Source: Ornithodoros turicata | Lineage: Eukaryota > Arthropoda > Arachnida > Ixodida > Argasidae | Direction: 5' to 3' | DNA: 64,000 bases | Assembly: GCF_037126465.1 (NCBI RefSeq) | Contig: NW_026999346.1 | Coordinates: 1,926,565 to 1,990,564 of the forward strand | In this document: positions 33,765-44,748 of the stretch, piece by piece | Position numbering within the stretch: the stretch's first letter is position 1 | Layout: each line of letters starts with the position of its first letter | The notes under the pieces: generated by a model | Seen by the model: only the letters and a program-made list of their open reading frames with translations | Databases searched by the model: none | Told to the model about the DNA's origin: nothing | Position numbers and translations under genes: made by a program

Positions 33765-33914
33765 GAGGGGTTGTGGCTCAGTTGTTTATTTGGTGGTCTT
33801 CGGCAAATTAGTTTGTGGTATTTGCTGCGTTTTAAACTGAGTCACGGTGCTGTCCGGCCTCCACGTGGCGCCCCCCGGGAAACGGCTACCACCAGCCGGC
33901 TAACAGGACCGCAT
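33765..33914 (+). ncRNA. HDV-like self-cleaving ribozyme at the 5' end of R2-like element RC
   Basis: The sequence folds into the HDV-type nested double pseudoknot. P1 is GAGGGGT 33765-33771 with GCCCCCC 33870-33876 (one A-C mismatch). P2 is 33847-33855 with 33906-33914 (eight of nine pairs). P3 is GCC 33857-33859 with GGC 33867-33869, around the loop TCCACGT. P1.1 is CC 33861-33862 with GG 33877-33878. P4 is CGGCT 33883-33887 with AGCCG 33894-33898. J4/2 reads GCTAACA, with the presumed catalytic C at 33900. R2 elements are known to free their RNA 5' end with such a ribozyme. The long J1/2 (75 bases) is also known for R2. Cleavage would fall before G33765. Confidence 0.75.
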
Positions 33915-34073
33915 GGGGCGTTTGGCCTTTTAATAAGGGACGACGAATCTTCTTTTAAGTGCGTAGTTGTTCGGGATCTGCTCTACGGCAGACCTCTAAC
34001 GTCTCTTTAACCCGGCAGGAACCTGGTGTCTCGTTGACCGATTTCTTTCATCTCGACCAGTTGTGTGGTTATT

Positions 34074-35580
34074 ATGGAGACCTGGGAGCTACGCTTCCCG
34101 CATGAGGATCTTATATGCCATCTCTGTGACAGCAGAGTCACTTCTCGTGTCAAGTTGGAGATTCATTACTTTGATCATGGTATGCAGCTTGTCTGGAAAT
34201 GCGGCCTATGCGAGAGGTCTACCTTCACTAAGAGCAAGTTCATGTCATCTCACTTCACAAAATGCAAGAGATGGGATCTTGCCCGACGTGGCGCGATTGC
34301 TGCTGTGCCATCTGCTTCTGCCCCGGGCGCGTCTGCATTTGGCGGTGGGGCGAATGGCGTGCACTTCTCACCGCCTCGGTCCGACGGACCTTCCGGTGGA
34401 TGTGAGTCAGCCCCAGATTTATGCTAATACGTTGTTACCTCAGCCTGTAGTACCTAACGAAGCCTCCTACACTGCCAGTCCGGCTGTCGAACGTACTTCT
34501 CAGAATGCCTCAGATCTGTCCGTGTCGAGAGAAATCTCGCTACTAGCTGAAGCCTTGGACCTGGCGGGGGCAGTGCCGCCTTCTGGAATATTTGGCTCGA
34601 CAAATTATAGCCCTGGCTCACGGACTAAGGCATATCCCTCTCCTGCTACTATTGTAAATCGAGGCAATGAGACTCTACTCGATGAGGCTGAGTGTGGTGG
34701 CGGCGAGGGCGGTCCACCTTACCGTCTGTCGCGGGCGGGTTTGGCGCGGCTGTGGATGGTGTGTTGGCGTCTCGCACCATTGAAGGCAATACATGCGATG
34801 ATGAAGCGGGGCCCTGCCGAATAAATCCTGCTCCCCATGATGACGGTCCCGTATTATCCTATGGGAGATGGACTGACGAAGATTTACGGGCCCTAGCCCT
34901 TATGGAGTGTGACCTGATAGGACATCCCTTTATCAACCAGCAGCTAGCGAAGCAATGTCCTAGTAGATCACTCATGGCCATTAGAATGCAACGACACCAA
35001 AACCGATATAAGGCCATCTTGCTTGGCATCCTCGCTGACAGAGAAAATACCAGAGTGTGTCAAAGGGCGCCAGGCCCAGCCAGTACCACATTGTCCCAAG
35101 TGAGCATCGAAGATATAAAGCGGGACCTGGCTACCGCTGGTGTTACGGATGAGGCTTTAGCCCATAATTTGGGTACTGTACCCCCATTACAATGGGGGAC
35201 ATGCAGAAGCTTTTCTCCCTTTTTGGAGTTCGACAAGCTGCCGTGAAAAACCTAGAAGACGGCAGAACCACTGGAATGTCGAGAGGCAAAATCGTGGGGC
35301 AGGACGCAAGATGAGATTCCTTAGACACCTGGGCCCCCGGGTCCTTGCCCATCAATTATTGATGGAGCAGGGTCAGGGAGGCTCTTCTCCCCAACTACAT
35401 GATGTCCATGAACTCTACGATCCTATGTTCTCGACGGCGTCGGGTCCTGTTGAGCGAAAACTGGAATCAACAGTTAAGGTACAAGTGCCAGTGGAACTGA
35501 TTACAGTTGAAGAGGTGGCAATGGCGCTCAATAGTTTGAACGCCAAAGCAGCCCCTGGCCCTGACGGGTTAACTGTGAAC
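34074..35580 (+). pseudogene. RC ORF: R2-type N-terminal zinc fingers, Myb-like domain, RT start
   Basis: The start at ATG 34074 (METWELRF) is the first ATG after the ribozyme. Two zinc fingers follow: CHLCDSRVTSRVKLEIHYFDH (CCHH-like) and CGLCERSTFTKSKFMSSHF with a terminal C. R2 A-clade proteins carry several such fingers. A linker rich in Ala/Gly/Ser follows, then the Myb-like domain SYGRWTDEDLRALALMECD ... RSLMAIRMQRHQ at about 34860-35000. Frame changes at about 34420 and 34690-34800 and stops after 35246 break the protein. These domains bind the insertion site in R2 elements; the target of this family is unknown. Confidence 0.78.
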
Positions 35581-35873
35581 GATGATGATGATTGGGGGTT
35601 TTGTGGCGCAGCGACAACACAGGTCATAATGCGCCAACACTGTGATTAAAATGTGACTAGTTAAAAATAGGTGCGATGTCTAAAAAAGAGAGAAACAACT
35701 GATAAAAAGCAAGCCTAAAACTACAAAAGATTCACAATTCCAATGTCTTTTAAAAAACTGAAAACTCGACTAAAAGAGATGATAGCCTCATCACCGAGCA
35801 ATAGTGCTGGGTGAAGAGGTAAGAAATATGTATAAAACTCCTTAAGACGACGCTGACGATTGGTTTCATGATG
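35581..35873 (-). mobile_element. L10, 3' part
   Basis: ATC tail, stem-loop (TGGCGCA at about 35604-35610, TGCGCCA at about 35630-35636), 3' UTR and the last 50 or so ORF2 residues (YFLPLHPALLLGDEAIISF ... FLKDIGIVNLL). Cut at 35873 by L11; the 11-bp duplication GTTTCATGATG at 35863-35873 and 41553-41563 links it to 41553. Confidence 0.88.
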
Positions 35874-36017
35874 ATGATGATTCAGGTTTTCTTGGCGCAT
35901 AAGCAACGAAGGCCATAATGCGCCAAGACAATGATAGGGAAAGTACTAGTTAAAAGTATAGTGATTCAGCTAAGATAAAACTGTACAGTTAGAGAATAAA
36001 AGGACATAAAGCTAAAA

Positions 36018-37748
36018 CTACAATGCGTTTAAAACACCAACGTCTTCAAAGAAACTAAACACCCGTTCAAATGGTACAAGAGCCTCATCCCCCAGCAAAA
36101 GGGGTGGATGTAGAGGTGTGTGGTATGTGTAGAGCTCGTGGAAATGGTGAAGTCGGTGTGTTTCATGTGATGGACATGTAATGAGCATGTGAAGGACTGA
36201 TTTTGTCTCGTCGCATCGCATGCAATGCGGGGCCTCTTCATTGCGGAGGAGGTGACTGTGAGTCAGATGAGTGTGCCCAATTCTCAACCTGGCAGAAACA
36301 ACTTCATGAAGACGACTGTTAAAAATCTGTGTCGGTTTTACAATGTTGTGCTTAACCAGGTGAAGTTTGTTGGTGTGTAGTGTATCCCAGTGCTGCTGCC
36401 ATCTGCTATTTATGGCCCTCATAAGTGTGGGCCGGAGGTTTTGGAACGGTACATCAAAAGGACTCACCTCACATGAAAGAGCAGCTGTAGCAGCTGCATC
36501 AGGGAGTTCATTCCCGGCTATACCCACATGACTGGGTACCCAGCAGAATGTTAAAGAGAGACCCTTTTTAATTACCTTACCAGCAAGGCACTGTGCCTTC
36601 TGCACAAGGAGGTTTTTGGACATCACTATGTTGCCTATTGCTTGAAAAGAGCTCAGAGAATATGTGTAAATGACTGACGACTTGGTGTGACTTTCTAAGA
36701 TGTAGTTCAGTGCGAGGATTATTCCGTATACTTCGGCATTAAAAACTGAGAGCATGCGAGGTAGACGATATGACTGTGTGAGCCCATCGGTTGCCATTGC
36801 GCATGAGACTGAGGTGCGTGTTTTGGAACCGGCAGTGTAAAAAGCTCTGTGTTGCCCAAGACTTTCTTTAAGGGATTCAAACTGCTGCTGGAGCACAACA
36901 GGTCGTGTGTCCTGTTTCATAAACATAGTCAGGGAGCTATTGAAACATGGAGGTGATTGCCACGGCGGGACCCGAGGACTTGCCTCTACTATGGTGAAAT
37001 CGTTATGTGGGAAACTGTAATCCTCACATCCCTGAAGAACACGCATGCTAAATGGGGGAACAATGCTGGGCTTATTAAGGAACAGCTGCTTGAAGCGCGT
37101 GCCTCCAACGCAGGTAATAACTGGGTTATTGGGATAACCTCTTACCCTCAAAGAGTACGAAACAGATAAGTAAAATCTCCTTCTTTCGAGTGACCATTCG
37201 TTGCTCTCAACATAGAGGCTTTCCACTGGCGACGTACGGAAAGCACAAGTTATCAAACGCAGTCCCTGATGATGTACTGGGTCTAAAACCTTCAGGACAG
37301 ATTTCCGCGCTGACCGAAAAACAACACATCCATAGTCCATTCTAGACACCACTGTGGACACATAGACCCTGTGCAGGGTGTCGCGATCTGCTCCCCAAGA
37401 TTTGTGGGACAGCACCTTCAATAGGTTAAGTGACCTAATGCATTTTGTTTTAAGGCTCTTGATGTGGGGTAAGAAAGTGAGCTTGCTATCAAAGATGACC
37501 CCAAGAAACTTGTGTTCACCCCTAAGAGCAAGGTCCTGTCCGTTCAGCTTAAGAGTAGGTGAAGGAAACAGCCCTCTGACCCTCGAGAAGTGAACACATA
37601 CGGTTTTGTCATATGAGAACTTGAACCCATTCTCGAGGTACCATTTGGTAAGTTTATTTAAAGCTAGCTGCACCTGTCGCTCACATGTTGCTAGATTCGT
37701 TGAAGAGAAGGAAATCTGAATGTCATCCACGTACAATGAATAAGACAT
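36018..37748 (-). pseudogene. L11 ORF2, C-terminal half: RT palm/thumb, RNase H, CCHC
   Basis: Starts at RT motif C (SYSLYVDDIQISFSS). The RNase H has AFYTAGSKTRTSVSCA, where the first catalytic D of TDGSK is A; L12 keeps TDGSK at this place. Other motifs are FNAEVYGIILAL, IYTYSLSSFQAI (the D of YTDS has become Y) and WVPSHVGIAGNELPDAAA. The CCHC is CMRCDETKSVLHMLITC. Two of the four RNase H metal ligands are therefore lost. The frame overlaps the upstream half at 37691-37748. Confidence 0.87.
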
Positions 37749-39805
37749 GGAAGGTGGATTATGCTAGCTACTGAATTGATTTTCACGAGAAACAGAGTGA
37801 CGCTAAGGACAGATCCCTGCGGCACCCCGTTTTCTTGGATGAAAGGACGGGATAGTATCATTCCAAGCCGTACTCGGAATGTCCTGCTTTGAAGGAAGTT
37901 TGTTATACACCTAAGAAGGCGCCCCCTGATTCCGAAGGAGTATAGATCTTGTAGAATGTCATACCGCCAAGCGGTGTCATATGCCCTTTCAAGATAAAAA
38001 AATACAGACAGGCAGTGTTGTCTTCGGACGAATGCCTCACGAATGATTGTTTCCACTCGAACGAGGTGGTCTGTTGTGGAACGTTCAACGCGAAAACCGC
38101 ACTGTAGTTCAGAAAGGCATCTATTTTCCTCTAGGAAATGGACAAGTCGAGCATTGACCATACGCTCAAACGTTTTGCCAATGCAGCTCGTGAGAGCGAT
38201 TGGTCGATAACTGGCCGGGCTTGAAGGTTCCTTTCCGGGTTTTAACAGAGGAATTATAGTTGAAATTTTCCACGCTGAGGGTAATGCACACTGGGTCCAA
38301 ACTTGGTTAAAAAATTTGAGTAAAACCTCTTTAGATGCATCAGACAGATGACTCAACATAGAATACATCACCCTGTCTGGGCCTGGTGAAGTTGCTTTTG
38401 TACACTTTAAGGAACGATGAAGCTCTATTTTTGTGAAAGGTTGATTATATATAAGATTGTCTCCAGAATGCATTGGAATTTTCCTCTTCTCTGCACTACT
38501 CTTTAATTTAAGGAACTCACTGGTGTAGTTGCAGGAAGAGGAAACGCTTTCAAAATGCTCACCGAGAACGTTGGCTTGTTCCTGTAGGCTTTCACATGGC
38601 TGACCATTCACTACTAAAAGAGGGGTAGCGCGGCTCATGTGTACACCTCTGATCTTATGAAGGCGATCCCAAATAAGTTTAGAAGGAGAATTGGAAGACA
38701 GGGATGATACGAAGCTCTGCCAAGAGGACCGCTTGGCTTGCTTGCGCGTCCACCTTGCTTTGGCTCTCGCCTTTTTAAAAAGAACAAGGTTTTCACTGGT
38801 GGGGTATCTTCGAAATCTACCCCACGCACGATTTTGAGATTTTCGTGTTTCTTCACACTCCTTGTTCCACCAGGGTTTTGGTCGCTTAGGCAAGCGACCA
38901 GAAGTTTCAGGAATGCATTGTGTTGCTGCGTCGAGGATGACATTAGTTATGACATCGTTTGCTTCGTCAGTTGTCATCCTATCAACAGAGATTAAAGATA
39001 GGTCGCATTTCTCAGAAAAAGTCTTCCAGTCGGCTTGTTCCAGTTTCCATCTAGGGGGACACGTCAATATACCTACTTGAGGCAGATACTTCAATACCAC
39101 TGGAAAATGATCACTTCCCATTGGATTTTCTTTTACGGACCACTCTAAAACTCCAAAAAGAGATGGACTGCATAAAGACAGATCTAATACCGAGAAAGAT
39201 TGTGTAGCAGAATGTACGTACGTAGGTGACCCTGTATTCAACAGACAGATGGCAGATGATAGCAAGACTTTTTCTATCATCTTTCCCCGACAGTCGGTCC
39301 TTGTACTACCCCAGAGTGGGTTGTGCGCGTTAAAATCGCCTAAAAGAATGAACGGATTTTGAAGTTGGCTGCATAGATCTTCTATGTCGTTTTGCGTGAT
39401 GGATGCTGTTCGCGGCAGATAAACGGAGCAGACAGTGATTACTCTGTCCAGCCACACCTGCACTGCTACAGCCTCCAACTGTGTGTTGAGGTTAACTGCC
39501 CTGGGTGGAATAGATGCTCGTGTGACAATCGCCACACCTCCAGATGAACGATTCGTGTCATTTCGATCCTTTCGGAATATGTTGTGTCTACGTAAAGGAG
39601 TTGGAGAGGTAGTATTCAAATAAGTTTCCTGTAGACAAAAGCATGCTGCATTATAGGTATCGAAAAGATCATTTACGTCATCTAAGTTAGAAAATAAACC
39701 ACGACAATTCCATTGGAGGAAGTGGTTCATAGTCGCGCTTATTCCAAGAAGAAAGAAAACGAAGCGCAGCACTTGGTTATGTTGACTAAATAACACTTGT
39801 TTCAT
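37691..39805 (-). pseudogene. L11 ORF2, N-terminal half: endonuclease and RT
   Basis: 704 open residues from ATG 39805. A hydrophobic N-terminal stretch (LRFVFFLLGISA) precedes MNHFLQWNCRGLFSNL, and a similar stretch is found in L13. Endonuclease: LQETYLNTT, LLGDFNAHNPLWGS, SDHFPVVL. RT: SPGPDRVMYSMLSHLS, SYRPIALTSCIGKTFERM, FFYLERAYDTAW (D to Y as in L8 and L12), NGVPQGSVLS. The frame is lost just before YVDD, near 37755. Confidence 0.88.
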
Positions 39806-41046
39806 TTAGGGGGTTGGACCCTTCGCGGGGGTGGCTTCTGTGGTTCACCTGTCTTTACTCCTCTTCCTCTGCCTTTTTCTCGTTTTTCTCTTGGATGCAT
39901 TTCAGGGAGGCTTGATGATCACTTTTGCGACATTCTGTCGTCATCATCAACCTCCATGCTTTGAGTGCTTTTTTGGGTGGGGGTAGTCACGCCTCCATCC
40001 CAAATCGACTGCAGACCATCGGCTTTAGAAGGAGCCGTGACTGCTTCTTTTTGGCCAGTTGGACGGCTGACCTCCGTTGTAGCAGGAGACACCTGAGTGC
40101 CCCCAGCTTCCTGTTGGGGAGTGTGGGGTGGAGGCTCAATAACCTGTGAGCAGGTTTGAGTCTCCACGGATTTCCTCTATGGTGCCACTCCCCTGCGCAC
40201 CACTTCGGAGAAACTGCCTTTCTTTTGAAATTCGTGTTGCGTTCTAGCCGCTTTATAGGAAATATTCTGCTCTGTTTTGATTCTGATTACTTCTTTTTCA
40301 TCTTTCCAGCGCGGGCATGATCTTGAGTATACTGGATGGTTACCTTGGCAGTTAGCACAACGGTATTCATTGCTGCAAGACTCTCCTGTGTGGTCTTTGC
40401 CAGCGCACTTTGGGCATGTCAGATGTCCGCGACATGCAAGTGAGCTGTACCCAAAACGCTGGCATTTGAAACAACGCCTCGGATTTGGCACGTAGGGTCT
40501 AATATTACAACTCAGGTAACCTGCCTTAATGTTAGTGGGTATCGTGTGCAGTTTAAACGACAGAATAATGTGTTTGGTGGCAATTTCCTTGCCGTCCCTT
40601 CTGATCATGATTCGTTTTGCGCATATGACGCCTTGCTCACTCAAACCCTCTTGAATCTCAGCCTCTGTACATTCGATCAGCTCGTCCTCTGAGATCACGC
40701 CCTTCGTCATGTTCAATGTACGATGTGTGGTAACAGTTACAGCAACATCCCCAATGTTTTTCAATGTTTGCAATGCAGTGCTTTGTCGTTGGTTCTGAAC
40801 TTCAACCTGGATGTCCCCAGTGTTCAGTTTTTTAGCCTTATATGATTTTCCTATGACTTTTTCCAGCTCCTTTGCCACGGCAAAAGGGGAGATTTTTGTC
40901 AGTGATTTTGCGCCTTCATTTGACTGAATGACAAGAAACTTGGGGAATCAGGGACCTGGGGTATGGTCAAGAAAATTCTGCGTAAGCCTTTCGGTGCGGC
41001 TCCTTTTCAGGTGCCGATCAGTTTTTTTGGAGTTTTCGTTATCCAT
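39806..41046 (-). pseudogene. L11 ORF1: Gag-like protein with stops
   Basis: The ATG at 41046 (MDNENSKKTDRHLKRSRTE) corresponds to the starts in L1 and L13. A stop codon replaces the tryptophan of the W-F-P-K block near 40950. The block 40177-40878 is open and holds CFKCQRFGYSSLAC (knuckle H to Y), CPKCAGKDHTGESC and CANCQGNHPVYSRSC. A stop follows at about 40174. The acidic-serine motif SMEVDDDDRMSQK is at 39919-39960. Confidence 0.83.
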
Positions 41047-41552
41047 ATATTTTGGTTTTGCATTCAGTGCAGTAGGGGTGTCGGCCACCACCGACCCCAA
41101 CCAAGGGAACGTGCTCTGCACACTAACACATCCTTCTGCACTATACCCAAGTGCAGCATCAATGGAGATTGAAAGAACTGCCCAAGGTTGACCCTTGCCG
41201 CCAAAGAAGGTGAGTAAGGAAAATACAGGAAGGAAGAGGAGATGAAGAGAGAAGGTAAGGAAAATAGGAGATGGCGACTAGCTGAATAGTCCTGGCCGGG
41301 CCTTCCAGGACCACCCGTCTATGAGAAGCAGGGGCCAAAGCAGTGTGTTGTTTTCCCGGAGGGGCCCCGAAGGGTCCAAACCAACCTCAGAGTCCACTCA
41401 ACTGCCAGGATCCCCCTTTCCCCAGACACGGGAAAGCCACGCACAGCTATACGTGGGGGTCTCCCTCCTGCGGCGACCCACCCGTGAGTGCAGGAGGGGG
41501 CTACTGCGGCTGCTGCCGGGCGATGGGGGCGCCAGGTTCCCGACGCCGGGAA

Positions 41553-43130
41553 GTTTCATGATGTGGACATGTGATGAGTATGTGCATAACAGAAAGAAGC
41601 TCACCACAATGCGTGCATTGAGGCGGCTCCTCTCTGTGAAGTAAAAACTTGTGTGTAACGTATGTATGACCTATCCGTAATCTTGATTGTAACAGACTAC
41701 ACAGACGATTTTCCAGGTACTCTCCGTGACTTTGAATGTGAGGTTTGATCAAGTAGAGTTTGTTGCATGTCTGTGTGTCCCAGAAGCTCTGCCACTTAGC
41801 GTAAATTGATTTCTTGAGTGTTGACCTAATATCTTGGATGGGGATTCCAAATGGGGTAATGTCACTGAAAGTTGCAGCTGCAGCAGCCTGGTCTGCTAAT
41901 TCATTACCCAATATGCCAGTGTGGCTCGGCACCCAGCACAGGATAACAGAATAAGCCCTCTTCTGTGCAGAGCTGGCCAAGGATTGTGCGCGTTGCACAA
42001 AGAAATTCTTTTGTTTCTGTCTGCTACAAATGGCATTAATGAAGCTCAAGGAATCTCTGTATATGATGGCTGATTTTATGCAACCTTGAAGAATGTAGCT
42101 CAGTGCAAGGATAATGGCATACACCTCTGCAGTAAAAATGGAAGCTATATTTTTATACGATGTGGCCTTGTGCATGTTCCAGAAATTATGGCACAATCAC
42201 TCCGGCGCTAGACTTTGACCCATCAGTATAAATTTCAACATGGTTTCCAAAACTTTCTTTCAAGTGTTCGAATTCCTGTTGTAGTGTTGATGTAGCAGTT
42301 TCCTGTGTCCTGTACTTTGTCAAAGTAGTATCGGACCTTGGAGGTGGTTCCCAAGGTGGGAGCCTTTTACCACACTCCAACACTGGGGTGTTATAGCAAG
42401 AAAATTCGAAATCCAGAACATCCCCCTCAATGCGCATAGAAAAATGAGGGACTACCGAGGGTCTGTTTATAAAGAGTTGCTTAAACCGTGTACTTGTGAC
42501 AGAAGTGAGTGCTGGGTGTTGCGGAAAAGTTCTTATTCCTAGTACATATGATGCTGCGAGGTAAAATCGCCGTCTTTTTAAGGAATATTCATGAGATTCG
42601 ACATACAGGCTTTCGACCGGTGAGGTTCGGAAAGCACCGAGAACGAGCCTGAGTCCCTGGTGATGAATAGTATCTAAGGATTTCAACACAGACTGACGCG
42701 CAGAGCCATAGACGACGGACCCGTAATCTATCTTCGAGCGAATGCAAGATGTATACACACGGCGGAGTGTTTCCTGGTCAGCACCCCAGGATCTGTGAGA
42801 GAGGATTTTCACTAAATTCATTGACTTGAGGCACTTCACGTTCAAGTTTTAAATATGAGACTTGAAGGAGAGCTTAGAGTCGAATATGACACCAAGAAAT
42901 TTGCTCTCCGATTTTACAGGTATATCTTGCCCATTAAGTTTGAGCGTGAGTGGTGGAAATGGGGGGCTCCTCTCATTCTCACAAAGTGAACACACATTGT
43001 TTTCTCTGTGGAGAATAAACTAAACCCGTTCAGTGAAGACCATTTGGCCATTTTATTTATACACAGTTGCATCTGTCGTTCACATCTTGACAAGCTTCCC
43101 GAACAACATGATATTTGGACGTCATCAGTA
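41553..43130 (-). mobile_element. L10, 5' part: RNase H and RT thumb, 5'-truncated
   Basis: Continues L10. RNase H is broken at about 42186-42196 (IYTDGSKSSAGV in one frame, FTAEVYAIILAL, IYRDSLSFINAI with D to R, WVPSHTGILGNELADQAAA in the other). RT thumb at 42186-42845 (YGSARQSVLKSLDTIHHQGL). It ends abruptly inside RT motif C at DDVQIS (43130). By eye closest to L5. The 5' border may be a truncation at insertion, as is common in LINEs. Confidence 0.83.
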
Positions 43131-43138
43131 GTAATGAC

Positions 43139-43309
43139 TGGACTCTCATAGTGCACAACGCTACAGGGCTTCTGGACACCTTTAATTAGCAATTAGAGCT
43201 AATTGGGACCCCCACATTAATCAGGACCCTCCAGGGAGCCATTACACTAATTGGGGAGCATCTAAGACGTGTCCAGACCACCCTGAGGGTTGTGCACTAC
43301 GAGAGTCCA
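43139..43309. repeat. 171-bp foldback/MITE-like element
   Basis: The two ends are imperfect inverted repeats of about 37 bases. The left begins TGGACTCTCATAGTGCACAAC and the right, reversed, begins TGGACTCTCGTAGTGCACAAC; both continue through an AGGG block to TCTGGACAC. The centre is rich in CTAATTGGG-like repeats. No ORF and no sure target duplication. It lies between L10 and the Polinton and may be an insertion or part of the Polinton border. Confidence 0.7.
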
Positions 43310-44210
43310 TAAAAAATAAAAAATAGACAATTTATTTGAAAATCAACGATGCCGCGGCGAAGAAGCCGCTCCGCAACACCCGAGTGACCAGCGCCCGTCA
43401 TGTTGGTAGTTGGCACCCAGCAGTTGCAGAGATCGACGACAGGTGGCCACTTAGTTGCAAGGCATCACACCAGATGGCACCACCATCATAGCTCTAAACG
43501 AGAAAGACTAGCGGCAGGTAAAAGATACTAGATAAAAGAGCAGGTAAAAGATACTAGCGGCAGGTAAAAATGGCAGCACTGCTCAACAACTCTAGGCATG
43601 CGAGAGAAAAGGTCTAACCGCTACTGCTAAAACAGCACGGAGAAAACAGTACATATCAGGGAAAAGGCGATCGCTTAGGCCTAACCACAGCGTTACAACA
43701 CTATGCAGCTAACACAAGGCGGGAACCACTGGCCACACATCGCTAAACATGCATCAACACGAAAGGCTTGCTCACCGCAAAACAAGTCTAAACATGCGAG
43801 AAAAGGCTTAACACGAGCGCGGTCAAATCACTTGTTGGTCGCCATTAAACACGTCAAACATGCGAGAAAATGAGCACGTCAAATCACTCACCTTTTCCCC
43901 CGCGGCGACTGCTCATCAGTCAGGCAGAAACTGAGCGAGCGCGGACCACCCGAGCATACGTCTTCTCTCCGCCACAGCCAGCCAGAAAATGAGCAAGCGC
44001 GGGGAGCGCACGTCTGTTTTTCGCGACACCCAGAGAGAAACTGACTCAGGCGACGCGCCCCGGCAGCTATGCATGCGCGCGCGCTCCTAGCGCCCTCTGC
44101 GCCGCCCGCGGGTGTTTTCGGTTTCGGCTCTCCGCTGCGCGCACGCTCCTAGCGGCGACGGGTGGCTTCTGAGTTTCGGTTTCCCTCTCCTTTCTTTGCG
44201 CGCGCGTTTA
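43310..44210. other. Polinton left non-coding region with short direct repeats
   Basis: No gene is seen. Units such as CATGCGAGAAAA (three times, about 43600-43880), AGCAGGTAAAAGATACTAG (twice, about 43510-43560) and GCGCTCCTAGCG-like blocks occur. The right part is GC-rich with TAGCGCCCTCTGCG. It leads into the plus-strand promoter at 44215. Confidence 0.5.
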
Positions 44211-44258
44211 TCTGTATAAAGGCAGCACGCACCGCGCTCGCGTCATCACTGCGTGAAG
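44211..44258 (+). promoter_or_regulatory. Core promoter (TATA box plus initiator) of the 44259 gene
   Basis: TATAAA at 44215-44220, an initiator-like CGTCATCACT at 44241-44250 whose A (44245) is 30 bases from the first T of the TATA box, and the ATG 14 bases further on. The same spacing is found at 50450-50494. Confidence 0.7.
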
Positions 44259-44699
44259 ATGTTCAGCTACCACTTGTTACAAAATTATTCCCGCATCCAC
44301 GCTTCTTGGGAAGAAGTGAAGAAGGAATTTTTCAACAGCGAAAGTCCCCGCAACGAGCTCGTCATCACTGCTTTTCGCTACGTGATAGACATGGTAGGCT
44401 TTGATAATATAGGAGAGATCTCGCCGGGGCCGCTGCAGGAGATGGTGCGTCGGATCTACGCCCGTTACAAGAACGTCTGCATAACGGTCCCTGACGGACC
44501 CCTGGGACTGATGAGCGAATTTGTGAGCTTGTCCAACGCTGCAGACATTGTGGACCTTCTCGCTCGTGCCATCGCTCATATTAAGCACGCCCTGCGGAAG
44601 CAGCGACATTTGCAATCACTCTACATCGCCAACTTTGTCATTGATTTATTGAAATATCGATTGGTTATTGACATGCAACACATTAAACAGTCCGAATAA
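44259..44699 (+). CDS. Unknown Polinton-region protein, 146 aa
   Basis: I do not recognise this protein. The ATG at 44259 (MFSYHLLQNYSRIHASWEEV) is the first after the promoter. It is acidic/basic mixed and looks mostly helical, with motifs ELVITAFRYVIDMVGFDNIG, YARYKNVCITVPDGPLG and a C-terminal IANFVIDLLKYRLVIDMQH. No membrane segment, signal peptide or zinc motif is seen. The frame is open, unlike its neighbours. It reads away from the polymerase gene, so the two are convergent, and it lies at the left end where Polintons carry accessory genes. The Tigger-type transposon starts 50 bases after its stop. Confidence 0.65.
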   Translation: MFSYHLLQNYSRIHASWEEVKKEFFNSESPRNELVITAFRYVIDMVGFDNIGEISPGPLQEMVRRIYARYKNVCITVPDGPLGLMSEFVSLSNAADIVDLLARAIAHIKHALRKQRHLQSLYIANFVIDLLKYRLVIDMQHIKQSE

Positions 44700-44748
44700 C
44701 TTTCACGAGACTCTGTGTTTTCTTTCACTGAAACATCTTTATTGAATA

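Larger units (their letters stand above)
33765..35580 (+). mobile_element. RC: 5' part of an R2-like retrotransposon
   Basis: Starts with the ribozyme and a 5' UTR of about 160 bases, then a broken ORF with zinc fingers, a linker and a Myb-like domain. It reaches the first RT residues (NAKAAPGPDGLTVND) at 35520-35580, where L10 inserts. The region past L10/L11 does not resume it, so its 3' two thirds are outside the window or lost. Confidence 0.82.
35874..41552 (-). mobile_element. L11: full-length LINE inserted in L10
   Basis: 5.68 kb, flanked by GTTTCATGATG (35863-35873 and 41553-41563). 3' stem-loop TGGCGCA about 35893-35899 with TGCGCCA about 35919-35925; 5' leader about 41275-41552. Nearly identical by eye to L12, so the two were mobilised from closely related sources. 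ORF2 needs one frame correction; ORF1 has at least two breaks. Confidence 0.93.

Noticed and set aside
33879..33892. GAAACGGCTACCAC, identical to a universally conserved 18S rRNA stretch
   Set aside because: The match stops after 14 bases and the segment is fully explained as J1.1/4 and P4 of the ribozyme. No other rRNA sequence is present, so I regard it as chance.
43590..43880. CRISPR-like array from the CATGCGAGAAAA repeats
   Set aside because: Repeats are short, irregularly spaced and few, and the sequence is eukaryotic.
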